From Polytrichum commune (taxonomy: Eukaryota > Streptophyta > Polytrichopsida > Polytrichales > Polytrichaceae): 64,000 nt of DNA. Made by a program: the position numbers and the translations under genes. The notes below the pieces were generated by a model. The model did no database searches. It was not told where the DNA came from and saw nothing but the letters and a program-made list of their open reading frames with translations. Numbering within the stretch: the stretch's first letter is position 1; every line of letters begins with the position of its first letter. Positions 1-10,912 of this stretch are shown here, piece by piece. Location of the stretch: positions 7,837,001-7,901,000 of the forward strand of contig OX485807.1 of NCBI GenBank assembly GCA_950295325.1, given 5' to 3'.

Positions 1-760
1 CAAGATCCCCAAAACAATGAAATTGAACAATGAGAATGACAAAGTGAGAATGACAAAGGAGAATGAGCATTGACAAAGGAGAATGAGAATGACAAAGGAG
101 AATGCAATTGCAATGTCATTCTACACCAGCAAGACCAGCAAGAGCAACAAAAAGACTAGCATGTTGATTACAGCATGAACACCAGCAAGACCAGCAAGAG
201 CAACAAAAAGACCAGCATGTTGATCACAGCATGAACACCAGCAAGAGCAGCAAGAGCAACAAAAAGTATGCGAACACAAGGTTACCTGAAGAGCAAATAT
301 GTGGAAACCTATGTACATCAAAGGATAGCGCCAAATAACTTTTGGCAGATCATGGGGTAGCCGAAAGAAACCATACACAAGTAAATATATTCTCTGCAAT
401 AAATCAGTCCAACTGTTAATGTAATCCAGCTTCAACAATGAGCAACTTGAAACCAACCTAAAATATTTAGATCAAGCAAGAAAGAAAAGAAGATAAACAC
501 TCATCGCTATCTATCACTGGAGGGTGTGGTATGCTCTCTAGAATGTAAATGGGTTGAGGTTTTCTCCACACCTGAATCCCAGCAAGAGCACGAAGCAGCA
601 GGAACGAAGAGAGCATGAACACCAGCAAGACCAGCAAGAGCAACAACACAAAGAGAGCAGCAAGAACAACACCACAAAGAGAGCAGCAAGAACAACACCA
701 CAAAGAGAGCAGCAAGAGCGAAGAGAAACGAAAACGAGGAGGGCGAAAATGAGCTCCTGA
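1..760. repeat. Simple imperfect tandem repeats
   Basis: Positions 1-115 repeat a GAGAATGACAAAG-type motif. About 121-270 and 595-735 repeat CAGCAAGA / AGCAACA / AAGAGAGCAG motifs. The small ORFs on both strands here have monotonous Cys/Leu or Gln/Glu/Arg composition and are by-products of the repeat. No gene is supported. Confidence 0.7.
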
Positions 761-923
761 AAACCCTAAAACCCTAATGAGGAACGAGGGCCTCCAATCG
801 CCCCGACCCCAAACGTCGCATCACCCCGCGCCCAAACGCCACGCGTTCACCACACGTGGCATAACCCTATTTGCCTAGCCACTGTGGTTTGTGTGTGTTG
901 AGAAGAGATTGGAGTACATGCTT

Positions 924-1091
924 GTCACCAAAAAGCCTCCACCCTTCAATTTCGTCCTAGCCCGAATGGAGAAGTTTATAATGACATGTAGAGATTTCTC
1001 TCTTTGTAACACAATGTATGATTCCAATCTATCGTTGGAATATACGCAACTTAGCCAAGTCTATACTATGTCTTCTTACACTCCTTAATCT
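924..1091 (+). repeat. Direct repeat copy 1 of a 168-bp block
   Basis: Nearly identical to 7,336-7,502: both run from CACCAAAAAGCCTCCACCC to CTTACACTCCTTAATCTCG with only a few substitutions. It is probably part of a dispersed retroelement, because further LTR-like sequence lies downstream of both copies. The short open frame through it (ending at 1,088) is not evidence of a gene. Confidence 0.75.
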
Positions 1092-1097
1092 CGAAGT

Positions 1098-1352
1098 TTG
1101 GAAGTTTGAAAGTTTGGACATAGTCTCGGTTTTTTGGCTCTCAAAAATTCATATGAAGTCCAAAAAATGAGTTCTTGGTATCTATGGATAGGTAATGAAG
1201 TCCTCTACATGAATATGCAATAATATTTCTACTGCCACAAAGTATATGGTCGCAATTCTACGCTGTTCCCTTTGAATCTACACTTTTTCACTAGTTTTTG
1301 GAAGTTTGGACATAGTCTCGGTTTTTTGGCTCTCAAAAATTCATATGAAGTC
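1098..1352 (+). repeat. Two copies of a ~57-bp motif
   Basis: The string GAAGTTTGGACATAGTCTCG and the following TTTTTTGGCTCTC...ATATGAAGTCC occur at about 1,110-1,162 and again at 1,298-1,352. It looks like a local duplication inside a retroelement remnant. Confidence 0.6.
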
Positions 1353-1477
1353 CAACAAAACTAAATGCTCCAATAAGAGACTTTGCACATCCGCATAAGT
1401 ATAAGGCTAATCAATGTAAATCCAAGTATTCAAACAAAGCCATAAATTGAACTTTAAATCATTCACGCCCAACTATT

Positions 1478-1999
1478 ACTAACAAGAGGTCAAGCCCTCT
1501 TCAAGGCCAACTAGCCTTGGCTCCTAACCTTACATCCATGCACACACACGTGGTCCTATTTTGCTTCCCACGCACCCACACTTATAACACGTGGAGTGCC
1601 AAGGAGCACGAAGGAAAGAGAGGATGAGTGAGGGAAGAATGAGGAATTATATAGTGAGTTTGAGGGGATGAGCACCCTCAAGGCTCACGATAAGCCCTCG
1701 AGATTTCCTCCTACTTTGTAGGCTCTTATCCTATTTCCTAAGCCTTCCTCCCTCAAATGATCAACAAGGATCCTAATTCAAACATTTAACTAACCTTGGC
1801 TTTCTACCTACTACACTTTACCAAGGTTTGTCCTTCTCCTACTTAAATTCACTCCACAAAAGCCTAATGATTCAAACTAAGCTTTCTTCAAGCTTCACTC
1901 TTTTTATATTTTTGTGAATAATCATAAATGACCAAAACACCACTTGTAATGTTTTACAAGTGTTAACAACCAATGTGGGCATCAATTTTGGGCTCACAA
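1478..1999 (+). repeat. LTR-like dispersed repeat, uninterrupted copy
   Basis: Starts near ACTAACAAGAGGTCAAGCCC and ends ...GGGCTCACA. The same block appears split at 9,385-9,426 and 25,361-25,841 on either side of unit A. This copy therefore serves as the empty-site reference that shows where unit A inserted (GCCTTG|GCTCC). Length, dispersal and the terminal CA suggest an LTR, but I see no neighbouring gag/pol. Confidence 0.65.
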
Positions 2000-4131
2000 T
2001 GCTCAAAAATTGTTAACCATCTAGACGCAATAGTCAAACATAATTGCGTAGACCTGTATCATCTTTTGATAACTGATGAGAGAATATTTATTTCGACAAT
2101 GGATGAGATATTTAAACAAACTTTGAATTTCATGAAGAAAGTTGTTATAGGCACGAAATGGATTTGCTAATCATATCGCACTAATGACGTTTTCCACTTT
2201 TTTCATATCCTACAAGAAGTGGGTGCAAATAGAAAAGTGTTTTTTAAAAACCCTCTTACCTTACCACCAAACAATGCAAGTTTTTTATGAGTGTTGCTCT
2301 CAACTAATGGTTCCTTGAGGCCAACCTTGTCATTGGGTAAATGTAAAATGTGTTTACACTGTATTTTGTAGCTTGCACAATGACTTGCCTTGGCGACAAC
2401 CACTTTTCTGTTGGGTTGTACAGCTGCTCGCCCGGCTACCCGGCCTCCCCATAGACTAAAATTAGATGTCAGTGTGGGACAACAAAGCTCGGCCATGTGC
2501 CCAATCCAAGACATATTATTAGCTACAAAATATTTGACATTACAGCCCAACCTCGTTGATACGACACTCGTTTATACAACACCCTCGATATTACGACACA
2601 ATTTTGCACGACCAAACTTTTTAGTTCAAACTCCCTCTTCTATACGACTACGACACTTGATAATGTGACATTAAGAATCTCCGTTTCATTATATTAAAGA
2701 GGTAGTTAATGTTAAAATTCCTTTCATCCACGTTATGTACATCTAAAATACATTCATTTTCACTTGGGAACTACTTGGGAACTTCACTTACCATTGGGAA
2801 CTTAATGAGAATTAGGGTTACTAGTGCAAAATGGGCATGGTTAGGATTAGAGTGGCCTCCTGCTTAGTATGTTGTTAAACGTCATGCATCATTGTTGTCT
2901 AGTTTCTTATTAGAGAACTCTTTCTATTTTGGTTTTAATGAATTTATTAATATTCAAAAGTTAGTAGGGAATTTAGATAAGATGACAATTGCTAACTTGG
3001 GTAGGCAACACTAGAGGTCTTTATACTCTTATTTCAAGAGGTCTTGAAAACATTTATATTTGTTTGGAGTTATAAGTTATTATTTCATACCATCTATATT
3101 ACTTAAACTCATTGTATATGTATTTAAAGCTCATATTACTTATGTTTTTGTTGTCCCTCGATAATATGACAACTTTACACCATTTGTAATATTAATGAGA
3201 AGACGACACCTCAATAATACGACTTTTTTGTGTTTCCCAAACGTGTCATGGGCCATCATTAGTACATATTGACTATAATTAAGATAACGATAGTCTAGAA
3301 TGAAGTTAAGTAAAAGCACATAGTTCATTATTTTTGCGTTAATAGATTTGCAAAAATAACATGCGTTTACATGGTTTAGGGTTTGTTACAGGGTTTGTTA
3401 CATGGTTTAGGGTTTGCCTCATAGAAGAATTGAATTGTTACAAAGGAGGGATTTCTCATGTGATAATTGTCAATATGTGGTTTAGCTTATTGACGCAATT
3501 CATGAATTTTCTGATTACGTTGGCCAAGATTGGGTAAAAGGCTATAGCAGGACAACTTAATTCAAAATCATAATTAATCTAAGAATGTCAACAATTTTGA
3601 TTAATGTTGACTACATTGTAAATTTCAAGTTACACTAATTTTTTTAAATTAAATGCAAGTGTATGGACTATACCCAAGTGCCCCCGGTTTTGGTAAGTAA
3701 ATGGCCTACTCACTGCCGGATTGTTGTTTGGGTAATTAGAGTGAGGCGAGTGGTTGTCAACATTGCATGTATTGATACATAGAGATTTTTTAAGTTTATA
3801 CCCCTAATTGATAATCTAATTGTCAATGTTACCACTACATAAAGTGAAATAATCATGTGTTTGTTTCAATAAAACTTAATTGTGACACCTAAATGATACC
3901 AAAATAGTCTTTTAAAAGTATGGTAACCATCACTGTCGCAACCCTTGCTAGGTCCCTTAATAATCTTGCCAATTTTCGTTTCTACCAAAGGTTACGAGCG
4001 CTAACCCTTCGCATTCCGCCATGCTAATGGATAGCTCCTCTTACCCCGGACCAATAGTTCATAGGAGGGAACCAACCCTCCTACTTTGCTTTCGGGACTC
4101 ACCCCTTAATCGGTAACCCATTTCCCCAATG
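2000..4131. other. AT-rich DNA without a recognisable gene
   Basis: Only short chance ORFs are present. Around 2,553-2,665 and 3,150-3,225 there are ATACGACA-type motifs (CTCGTTGATACGACAC, CTCGATATTACGACAC, CTCAATAATACGAC) that recall the ends of degraded pogo/Tc1-like elements. No matching pair of ends could be defined. TTTAGGGTTTG motifs lie near 3,375-3,415. Confidence 0.5.
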
Positions 4132-4155
4132 TGGACTTCCATCCATGGAAGTCCA
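4132..4155. repeat. Short palindrome (11+2+11)
   Basis: The arm TGGACTTCCAT is followed by CC and then by its exact reverse complement. It is a single copy here, within a GC-richer stretch (3,950-4,900) that otherwise shows no gene. Confidence 0.8.
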
Positions 4156-4394
4156 ATCCTATGTTGATCATCGCGTTGCCGGAGCAACACTACAACAACC
4201 CGAACCATACTAGGCAACTATGGCCTCACAATGGGCCAATGCCCATGGAGGCCGTGCCGTTCGGCCTCGGGTGGGTGAGGCCACACCACCTCACCCATAT
4301 AAGCCTCTAGGACTTCACGCGGGGCCCCTACCCCACCGTCAACCAACCTCTTGTCTCTCTACCAAGAGTTGGGGCCAAGTGGACATTTTCCCTT

Positions 4395-4620
4395 AGCCGC
4401 TGGGCCTAGAACCCCCCCAGCAGCTTCAGACCATCATAACTTCCTTGTATGATGTCTGATTCCAGCAACCAACCACTCCATGTTCATCTACGCTTCACGT
4501 AGATGCGGATGGACTCCTCACTTGCCCCATTCGGGCAAGTGGTGAGGAAGTTATGCCTGTTTGAACCTTGGCAGTCCCGGGAATCACTCCCAGGCACTGC
4601 TGTACCAGGGCGCTGTCCCG
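4395..4620 (-). repeat. Dispersed repeat, reverse-orientation copy
   Basis: The reverse complement of this stretch matches the blocks near 61,030, 62,105 and 62,705. Shared features are a G-run, AGCAGCTTCAGACC in this orientation, CTACGCTTCACGTAGATG, and GGCATAACTTCC next to CAGTCCCGGGA. Four copies in one window point to a moderately repetitive element, possibly an LTR-element fragment. Confidence 0.6.
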
Positions 4621-4988
4621 GGACAGCACCCCACTCAAATGGCCATAACTCCTAGCTCACACCTCCGATTGAGGTGATCTTGAGCATTCTAGAATCACCA
4701 CGCCATGAGCTACGCATAGCTCATGGCCTCACCCTCATGCCTCCTAGTCTTTGTGGGTGGGAGGCGTTCCCAACGCCCGGGGCCCTCACCCACACTAGGA
4801 TCACTTGGGCCCTCTCACCAACGGCGCCACAAGTCCCGGGTGTCACTCCGGGGTCCCCCTTGTGCCCATGGTGTTTCGGGCACTCCTCATGGAGAGGTGC
4901 GCGACAATCACGGTTCAATAGTCAACATAATTGCGGGGACCTATATGAACATTTCATGAACATGAGAATCTTCACTTTTGATTCATAC

Positions 4989-5066
4989 GAGCTCATATGA
5001 ATATTTCACTCATTTTGAATTCGTATGAATCAAAATTCATAATGAGTGAAATATTCATACGAGCTC
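4989..5066. repeat. 78-bp foldback
   Basis: Two 33-bp arms (4,989-5,021 and 5,034-5,066) are near-perfect reverse complements separated by 12 bp. They start and end with GAGCTC. It may be a tiny foldback or MITE remnant. No target duplication was identified. Confidence 0.75.
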
Positions 5067-5884
5067 TGAAAGAATTCATTATTCTAGGAAACGTAAAAGT
5101 ATTGAAATTGTAGGATGTGAGGTTGAGTAACTCAATTATTGTAAGATTTTCTTTGTGGAGTTGTTGTAATATAAAAGTAAGCGGGCTTTAAATTATTAGT
5201 ACACTAAATATTGTAAGTAGTATCGCTTAATATTTAGAATTATGGAATGCTATAACTGTTCATTGTATATTGTGTCATTGTCAACATTTAAATATCCTCA
5301 ATAATAAAAAAGATAAGGCATTTTGAGAAACATTATACTATCATCCACTTGCAAACTTCATTGAAGTTGGACACTTTGGATGCTTTGATGCGAGTATCAT
5401 TATGCATGATATTTAAATTTAAGCATAGTTCAAACGCAATTAACAAAACCCAAACATCGAGATATGGGTTGAATTCATATGCTTATAATATCTTAAACAA
5501 CATTTACGGATTAATTCAATCCCTCCACACATAGGTCTAAGCTTGTATTAAAACAAAACGCATGGGTATCTGTTGAATTTAGATCCCTCATGTACATTAC
5601 ACAACATTCGGGATTCATCCACGCCTAGGCTTGAGCTTGTATTATCGCTTATAAGTAGTAGCCAACTTGTTTATACTGGAGTTTTGTTTCGGTGGTGAGT
5701 TGTGTTAAGTACTCGATTATAGAATACCAATATATGATCTTCAAAACCTTTCATCAAAAGTACAGGGGCCTATTGCCAATGGTAAAATATGGTTTAGAAC
5801 ATAAAATTAATGGATACATGTGATGTAATGTTTGGACAATTTAACAACGACATCGTAACAATGTAGGGTGGATTTTGCCATTCA

Positions 5885-6045
5885 TAACATTATTCATATC
5901 CACAACATTGTTTTGTGGGATTGATAGTATCCCACAAAACATTCCTTGATATTCCCACATTCATTCTTAATATGGGAATATCAAGGAATATTTTATAAAA
6001 TACTATCAATCCCACAAAACATTGTTATGGATTTGAATAATACTA
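5885..6045. mobile_element. Foldback/MITE-like element
   Basis: The left arm contains CATTGTTTTGTGGGATTGAT...TTCCTTGATATTCCCA. The right arm contains the reverse complement, from TGGGAATATCAAGGAAT to ATCAATCCCACAAAACA. The arms are about 68 bp with a loop of roughly 10-15 bp. Non-coding and consistent with a small foldback transposon; exact ends and target duplication are unclear. Confidence 0.65.
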
Positions 6046-6049
6046 TGTT

Positions 6050-7190
6050 TAGCTCACATGAAAGGATAACAAGTCCCGTCTAAATCTTGTACTTGCCTCT
6101 AAGGGGTAGATTTTACCCAACCAAAGAAAGATTTAAAATAATGAAAGGCAAGGTTACCCATAAATTTGCTTCACTTTTGAAGTGTTTATGGTTTTATTTT
6201 ACAAAATTTAAAGGTAGTCATATAGTTTTGAATTACTTCCATTTAAGCCTTGACATGTATTGGAAGTTATTCAGTTAACCATGCTTGCACTATGTCCTCG
6301 TGTTTGTTTATGGTTGGGCGGTTATAGGATTTAGGGTTTAGGGTATCACGTATGAACTAATGAGAGTATCCCCCTTCTGTCACCAACTTAATATTGCTTG
6401 CCTTAATAATATTTGGATACCCTACCCTCCCCTTCTCTCTATAATGTTACTTTGAACAACAATTGCTATTGTTTGAGTCATTGCTATAGATAATGTACAT
6501 GGGGTACTAAAAATTGTTTTTTTCTCACGTATAGTACATGAAGAAGGCTAGTATTAGTTTTTTTGAAATAAATGTTGATGTATTGAAGGGGGCCCTAAGG
6601 TTAAGAGAGGAAATTGACAATATTGATTTTAATGCAACCCATAGTACCTATGACAATAGATGTGCTACTTTCATGTGCTACTTTAGATGTCCTCAAAGTT
6701 TGTGTACGTATTAATACAATTATGTATAGGTGTGTAAAGGTGGGTAAATTAAACGGGTTAAATGTTAGGGTGGTGGCCAATGTAATTACGATATTAAATG
6801 CAAGATGAGAGGAGATAACATGATATTGGAGTGAATATCATTACATTGTATGCAAAACAATAAAATGGATGCTAGTTTAATTTTGAATGACATGTATTTT
6901 TATACTCCATGCACTATTGTTGTTGTTGTGGTTTATTTTTTACACGATACTATAATGTTCTGTCTACTAATTCTACAATGACCTCTCAATATTAGGTACT
7001 TCAATATTATAAACCACACCTCAACAATGTTCAATTCTCATATATTATTAGCCAATTTGCTTTGTTGTCCACCATAAATACATAGATGCCTTTTGCTTTG
7101 TCATTATGTGGACTCATGGTCTATGCATGTTGTCCACTATGAATACACATTCCATTGTAAGGCTGGCACTCGGAATGTAGTAATGTTAGG
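6050..7190. other. AT-rich spacer, no gene seen
   Basis: Only chance ORFs of about 60 codons. GGATTTAGGGTTTAGGG occurs near 6,330. No domain, intron pattern or repeat family was recognised. Confidence 0.5.
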
Positions 7191-7335
7191 TTTTTATTTA
7201 TAGGACGTAGTTGGTGGCGAGTATCCTATGTTGGAAAACGGATCCAAGGGAAAACGATGAGTACTTAAGGGGACACCCCTCCACTTCGGGACTCTTTTTG
7301 CATCTCAGATGTGGGTTGTGCTGCTTGGACCCTGT

Positions 7336-7502
7336 CACCAAAAAGCCTCCACCCTTCAATTTCGTCCTAGCCCGAATGGAGAAGTTTATAATGACATGTA
7401 GAGATTTCTCTCTTTGTAACACAATGTATGATTCCAATCTATCGTTGGAATGTACGCAACTTAACCAAGTCTATACTATGTCTTCTTACACTCCTTAATC
7501 TC
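7336..7502 (+). repeat. Direct repeat copy 2 of the 168-bp block
   Basis: The second copy of the block at 924-1,091. It is preceded by a stretch (7,198-7,330) with GAGTACTTAAG and a GC-rich hairpin-prone segment that resembles 19,924-20,080 in overall layout. Probably part of the same retroelement family. Confidence 0.7.
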
Positions 7503-7907
7503 GGGTAATGTCACATCCTTGTATTTCTCTAAAGTCCACCCGGCCGCTTTGGCTATACAAGCCCTCAACGATATCCCTCTCGTGAATGGAGTTCGAGCCG
7601 TTGATACCACACTACTATTTGAGTTCTCACTTGTTGATTCCATAACCAAGTATTAACAAATACTTGTGTGATGGTTTGATCCAAAGTCCCTTCCCCTTAT
7701 AAAATTTGTCACCCTATAGCCTAGCGAAGTTAACACCGGATTACAAGTATATGGAAGGAAGTTCTTTCCTTGTAGTAATTCCCATTGGCCACCTAAGTCT
7801 TACACCCTTACTTCTAATCCTAAGGCCTAAATGTTTTATCTCCCAAACCCTTTTAGTAGTCACCAAACCCTTCTACCCAAAGATAAATAACCCCTTAATA
7901 TATCTAC

Positions 7908-8855
7908 TGATATATTAATTGGGATCTCAGTCGGTCCCGGTTCTCCGCAATTCTACGCTGTTCGAGGGTGGGACTTGGCCCGTCATCTGCCCGTCATTTG
8001 TGGGAGGTTGGTCCCGGTCCTCGGCCCAGTGTTGGGGCCAGTCGTCGGTCCATCCAGGGTTGGTCTCTGTCTGGTTCGGTCTGGCCTCAGCTCCAGAGTG
8101 CCACCTTCTTAGTCCTCGATGACTGTATGGTTTGGTGGGCAGCTTCGCCTCCCTTAGTCCAGCAAGCTCGCCATATTTTGCAAAGATCTGACTAATTCCC
8201 AAGCAAGCTTTCTCTTCAACTGCTTTGGTTTTACCTTCGAGGTGAGGCCGTGCCCTCTGCTCCCAGACTCAAGCCCCGTAGAATGAAGGTTGCGTCGCTT
8301 TGAAAGGTCATGGTCTGAGTCAATTCTTACTCTGTTTCGGCAGTCTGTAATGCGACAACCAGAGATTCGGCGTTTAGCTGACCGATGAATCAGGTAATGA
8401 TTCGAAATGTAGCTGCGTTGTAAAATTCCGACCCTTAGTCTGTTTGGACCTTGGATTCGGAGAGATACAGTCACAGATGTATCAATTTCAAACAGGTTCC
8501 GTAGCCCAAGCTAAATGACAATCCAGCATTGCCAATCAAACAATTTGTAAGCAGAACACACTTCGAGCATTCTCCCGATATTGTTGTTCACACAACCGAA
8601 ATCCCAGCCTGTCTGTCTTCGAACTGCATTGCCTTCGGAGCAGCAGAGCCTTGCACCGAGGTCTCCAGTGATGGGCTTCGAAATTCCCGATCAGCGAAAG
8701 TTAGTTGAAGGTTGGGACCCAGTCGATTAATCTTTTTCTCAGTTCGCCGAATTGCGCTCCTGCTCGTATTACGCTTGCCGTCAGTAAGGATCAAACCTCC
8801 TTCATTTAACCAGACATCTACTCCGCTCTACATCAGTTCTACCCGGTATCAGAGC
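7908..8855 (+). mobile_element. Possible LTR followed by a tRNA-Met primer-binding site
   Basis: At about 8,840-8,852 the sequence reads GGTATCAGAGC, eleven bases of the plant initiator-Met tRNA primer-binding site (usually TGGTATCAGAGC), a few bases after ...TCTACATCA. This is the expected arrangement just 3' of a 5' LTR. A candidate LTR start is TGATATATTA at 7,908. No gag or pol follows, so it would be a decayed or truncated LTR retrotransposon. The boundaries are guesses. Confidence 0.35.
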
Positions 8856-9039
8856 TTCTCGGCTCACTCTAATATCTATATGTGGCGGAGAGTACTGGGC
8901 CTAACCTTTGAGGGACCAAAGCCCAGGGCCGAAGGGCTAAGGAGTCCAGGGCCTTTGAACCGAACACAGCAATCCAGGGACTTGGGCTTAAGGCTGTCTC
9001 CCGACTTTAGTACTTCTAATCCTTAGTTAACCCCCAGTG

Positions 9040-9426
9040 TTAATCCAAGTCTTTGCACAATGTGAATGTATGGTTATACTTCATACCAATACTAAGTACT
9101 AAACTATTTCACCAATGGAACTTATAAATTTCGCAAAACTAAATACAACTTTAATATCTCCCGAACTAAGTGCTGAACATTTATACGTTGAGGCCACTAC
9201 CTCCTAGCATAGTCCTTGTTTATAAATGTCTCTAATACAAAGGTAATCTCTTATTTAAAATAACACCAAGTGCTCAACTCTTAAACATGAAACCTTGTAA
9301 ACACATGCACCCAAGAAATATGTACTCAAGTGCCACAACTTGAAGTCATAAATTATCTTAAAATCCTTCACAACAAAAACTAATTCTAACAAGAGGTCAA
9401 GCCCTCTTCAAGGCCAACTAGCCTTG
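9040..9426 (+). repeat. LTR-like repeat, part left of unit A
   Basis: The last ~45 bp (TAACAAGAGGTCAAGCCCTC...ACTAGCCTTG) match the uninterrupted copy at about 1,480-1,517, and the preceding ~150 bp are similar. The repeat breaks off exactly at 9,426, where the terminal sequence of unit A starts, and resumes at 25,361. Confidence 0.75.
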
Positions 9427-9475
9427 AACACTATATTCGGTATTTGGAGACTTTTTGTTGATTATGAGACTATAT
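9427..9475 (+). repeat. Left terminal inverted repeat of unit A
   Basis: AACACTATATTCG followed by GGAGACTTT. Compared with the right end (25,310-25,360, reverse complement) the first 13 bases are identical and the next ~30 are imperfect. Confidence 0.75.
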
Positions 9476-9778
9476 AAGGATGCACATTTCAAAATTGGAC
9501 CAGTAATGACGACTAAAAATCCCATATGTATAATGGTATGCTACTATTATTATACATAAAGGCATGGAAGTGAAAAAAAATGTGAGGCATACATGAAAAT
9601 AGTTGCGTATGAAATGACAACTCGTTATGAATGGAAGGGAAGATGCGAAGAATGAATGGAAGTTGAATGAATTAATTGGGATAGAAATACAATTATAATG
9701 GAAATACCATCAATGTCTTGAGTAACTTGGAATAGCATAGAAAGTAAGCACTTAAATATGTTCTACACCTAAGCCCAT

Positions 9779-10721
9779 TTAGGGAGCCCGTCCCACTAGT
9801 ACGCTTCTAGTCACACTAGTCCGACCCACTATTTTTTTTTTGCGGCTAAGTCCTTTTTTTTGGGCGGCCTCCATGGCTCTAAAAATCTCAGGCCCACGAC
9901 TGTATCCTTGTGTGTTGCCTGGAAAGGAATATGTGTCGTTCTTGCATGTTTCAGGACGCGCTCCCGAATTGTACGAGGTGGTATTATAAGTAGAATACGA
10001 GGGCGTTTGCGAAAGGGAACGTCTTGCGCTTCTCCGGAGGGCCAGAGAACGATCGGACTCGGAAGATGCGGCCTTGAGGGCGTGCCTTGGCACTGACGAA
10101 GTCGAGGAGGGTTGGCCACCAAGCGAGCGGGGAGCCACCTGCCAAAAAACGCCATAGGAAGATAATAATAAGAACGGAGTGGGGAAAATGAGGAAGGGCG
10201 GTTTGGGATGGGCGCTCGTAAACCTCTTGGCACGCACAGACAAAGAGGAAAGCAACGGTGAATATGGGTTTAGGGACAAAAAAGGGCACCTTGGATTTGG
10301 TGACATCGATCCCGGGGACGATGGGGGCGTCGAGGAGAGCATACGAATCCGGTTGAATTGCGGCACTGTTCAGTAATGTGGGGGAAGCATGGCAAGGAGG
10401 GCCAACGACCGGGGATGGGTTTGCAGGAGGAGGAACGGGGACGACGGGGGAGGGGTCGCACCGGGTTGCTTCCAGGTGGAGACGTCGGCTCGGCCCACGA
10501 CGAGCGATGGCGTCATCCCTCGAGGGCGACACATGCCCCAAACGAACGAGCGTCCGCTTCTCCTTGGAGAGGGGGGAGGGCGACGGGGCGAACGCCCGAG
10601 GGACAACCCTGGGGGGCGGGCTGTTGACAACACCGTCGTCGACGTCCCGGGAGTAGTCCACGGCCGAGGCTGCATCCACCGCCGAGAAGTGGTAGAGTGA
10701 GGGGATCACGGAATACGTCAC
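9779..10721 (-). CDS. Uncertain Ser/Pro/Arg-rich ORFs near the left end of unit A
   Basis: Two overlapping minus-strand open frames (10,721-9,984 and 10,366-9,779) fill a stretch that is GC-rich like the exons of the neighbouring gene and unlike the AT-rich DNA outside. The predicted products are rich in Ser, Pro and Arg, with one hydrophobic segment in the first frame. I recognise no domain. GC-rich DNA gives long chance ORFs, and the 245-codon frame opens with GTG rather than ATG, so it may be an internal exon, a further gene of unit A, or non-coding. It lies 190 bp downstream of the stop of the ParB/MTase-like gene, on the same strand. Confidence 0.25.
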
Positions 10722-10912
10722 GCCACGGGAAGGGGAGCCTGGGGACGAGGGGGGACGGGAAAGGCCGTCGAGGACGGGGGCATCACATATGGGGGCAAAC
10801 TATGGGGAACAACAACAATAACAACAACAACACAGACAACAAAGACATCCAAAAACGGATGAAGCGTTAAATATGTGAACCAAATGATAACACGCACATA
10901 CATGAAGATATT

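Noticed and set aside
2540-3240. Possible pogo/Tc1-like element from ATACGAC motifs
   Set aside because: No pair of inverted ends with a TA duplication could be fixed and no transposase remnant was read, so it is recorded only as a motif.
4674-5000. Plus-strand ORF of 108 codons and overlapping frames
   Set aside because: It overlaps other open frames on both strands in a GC-rich repeat-derived stretch and runs into the foldback at 4,989. No domain is seen.
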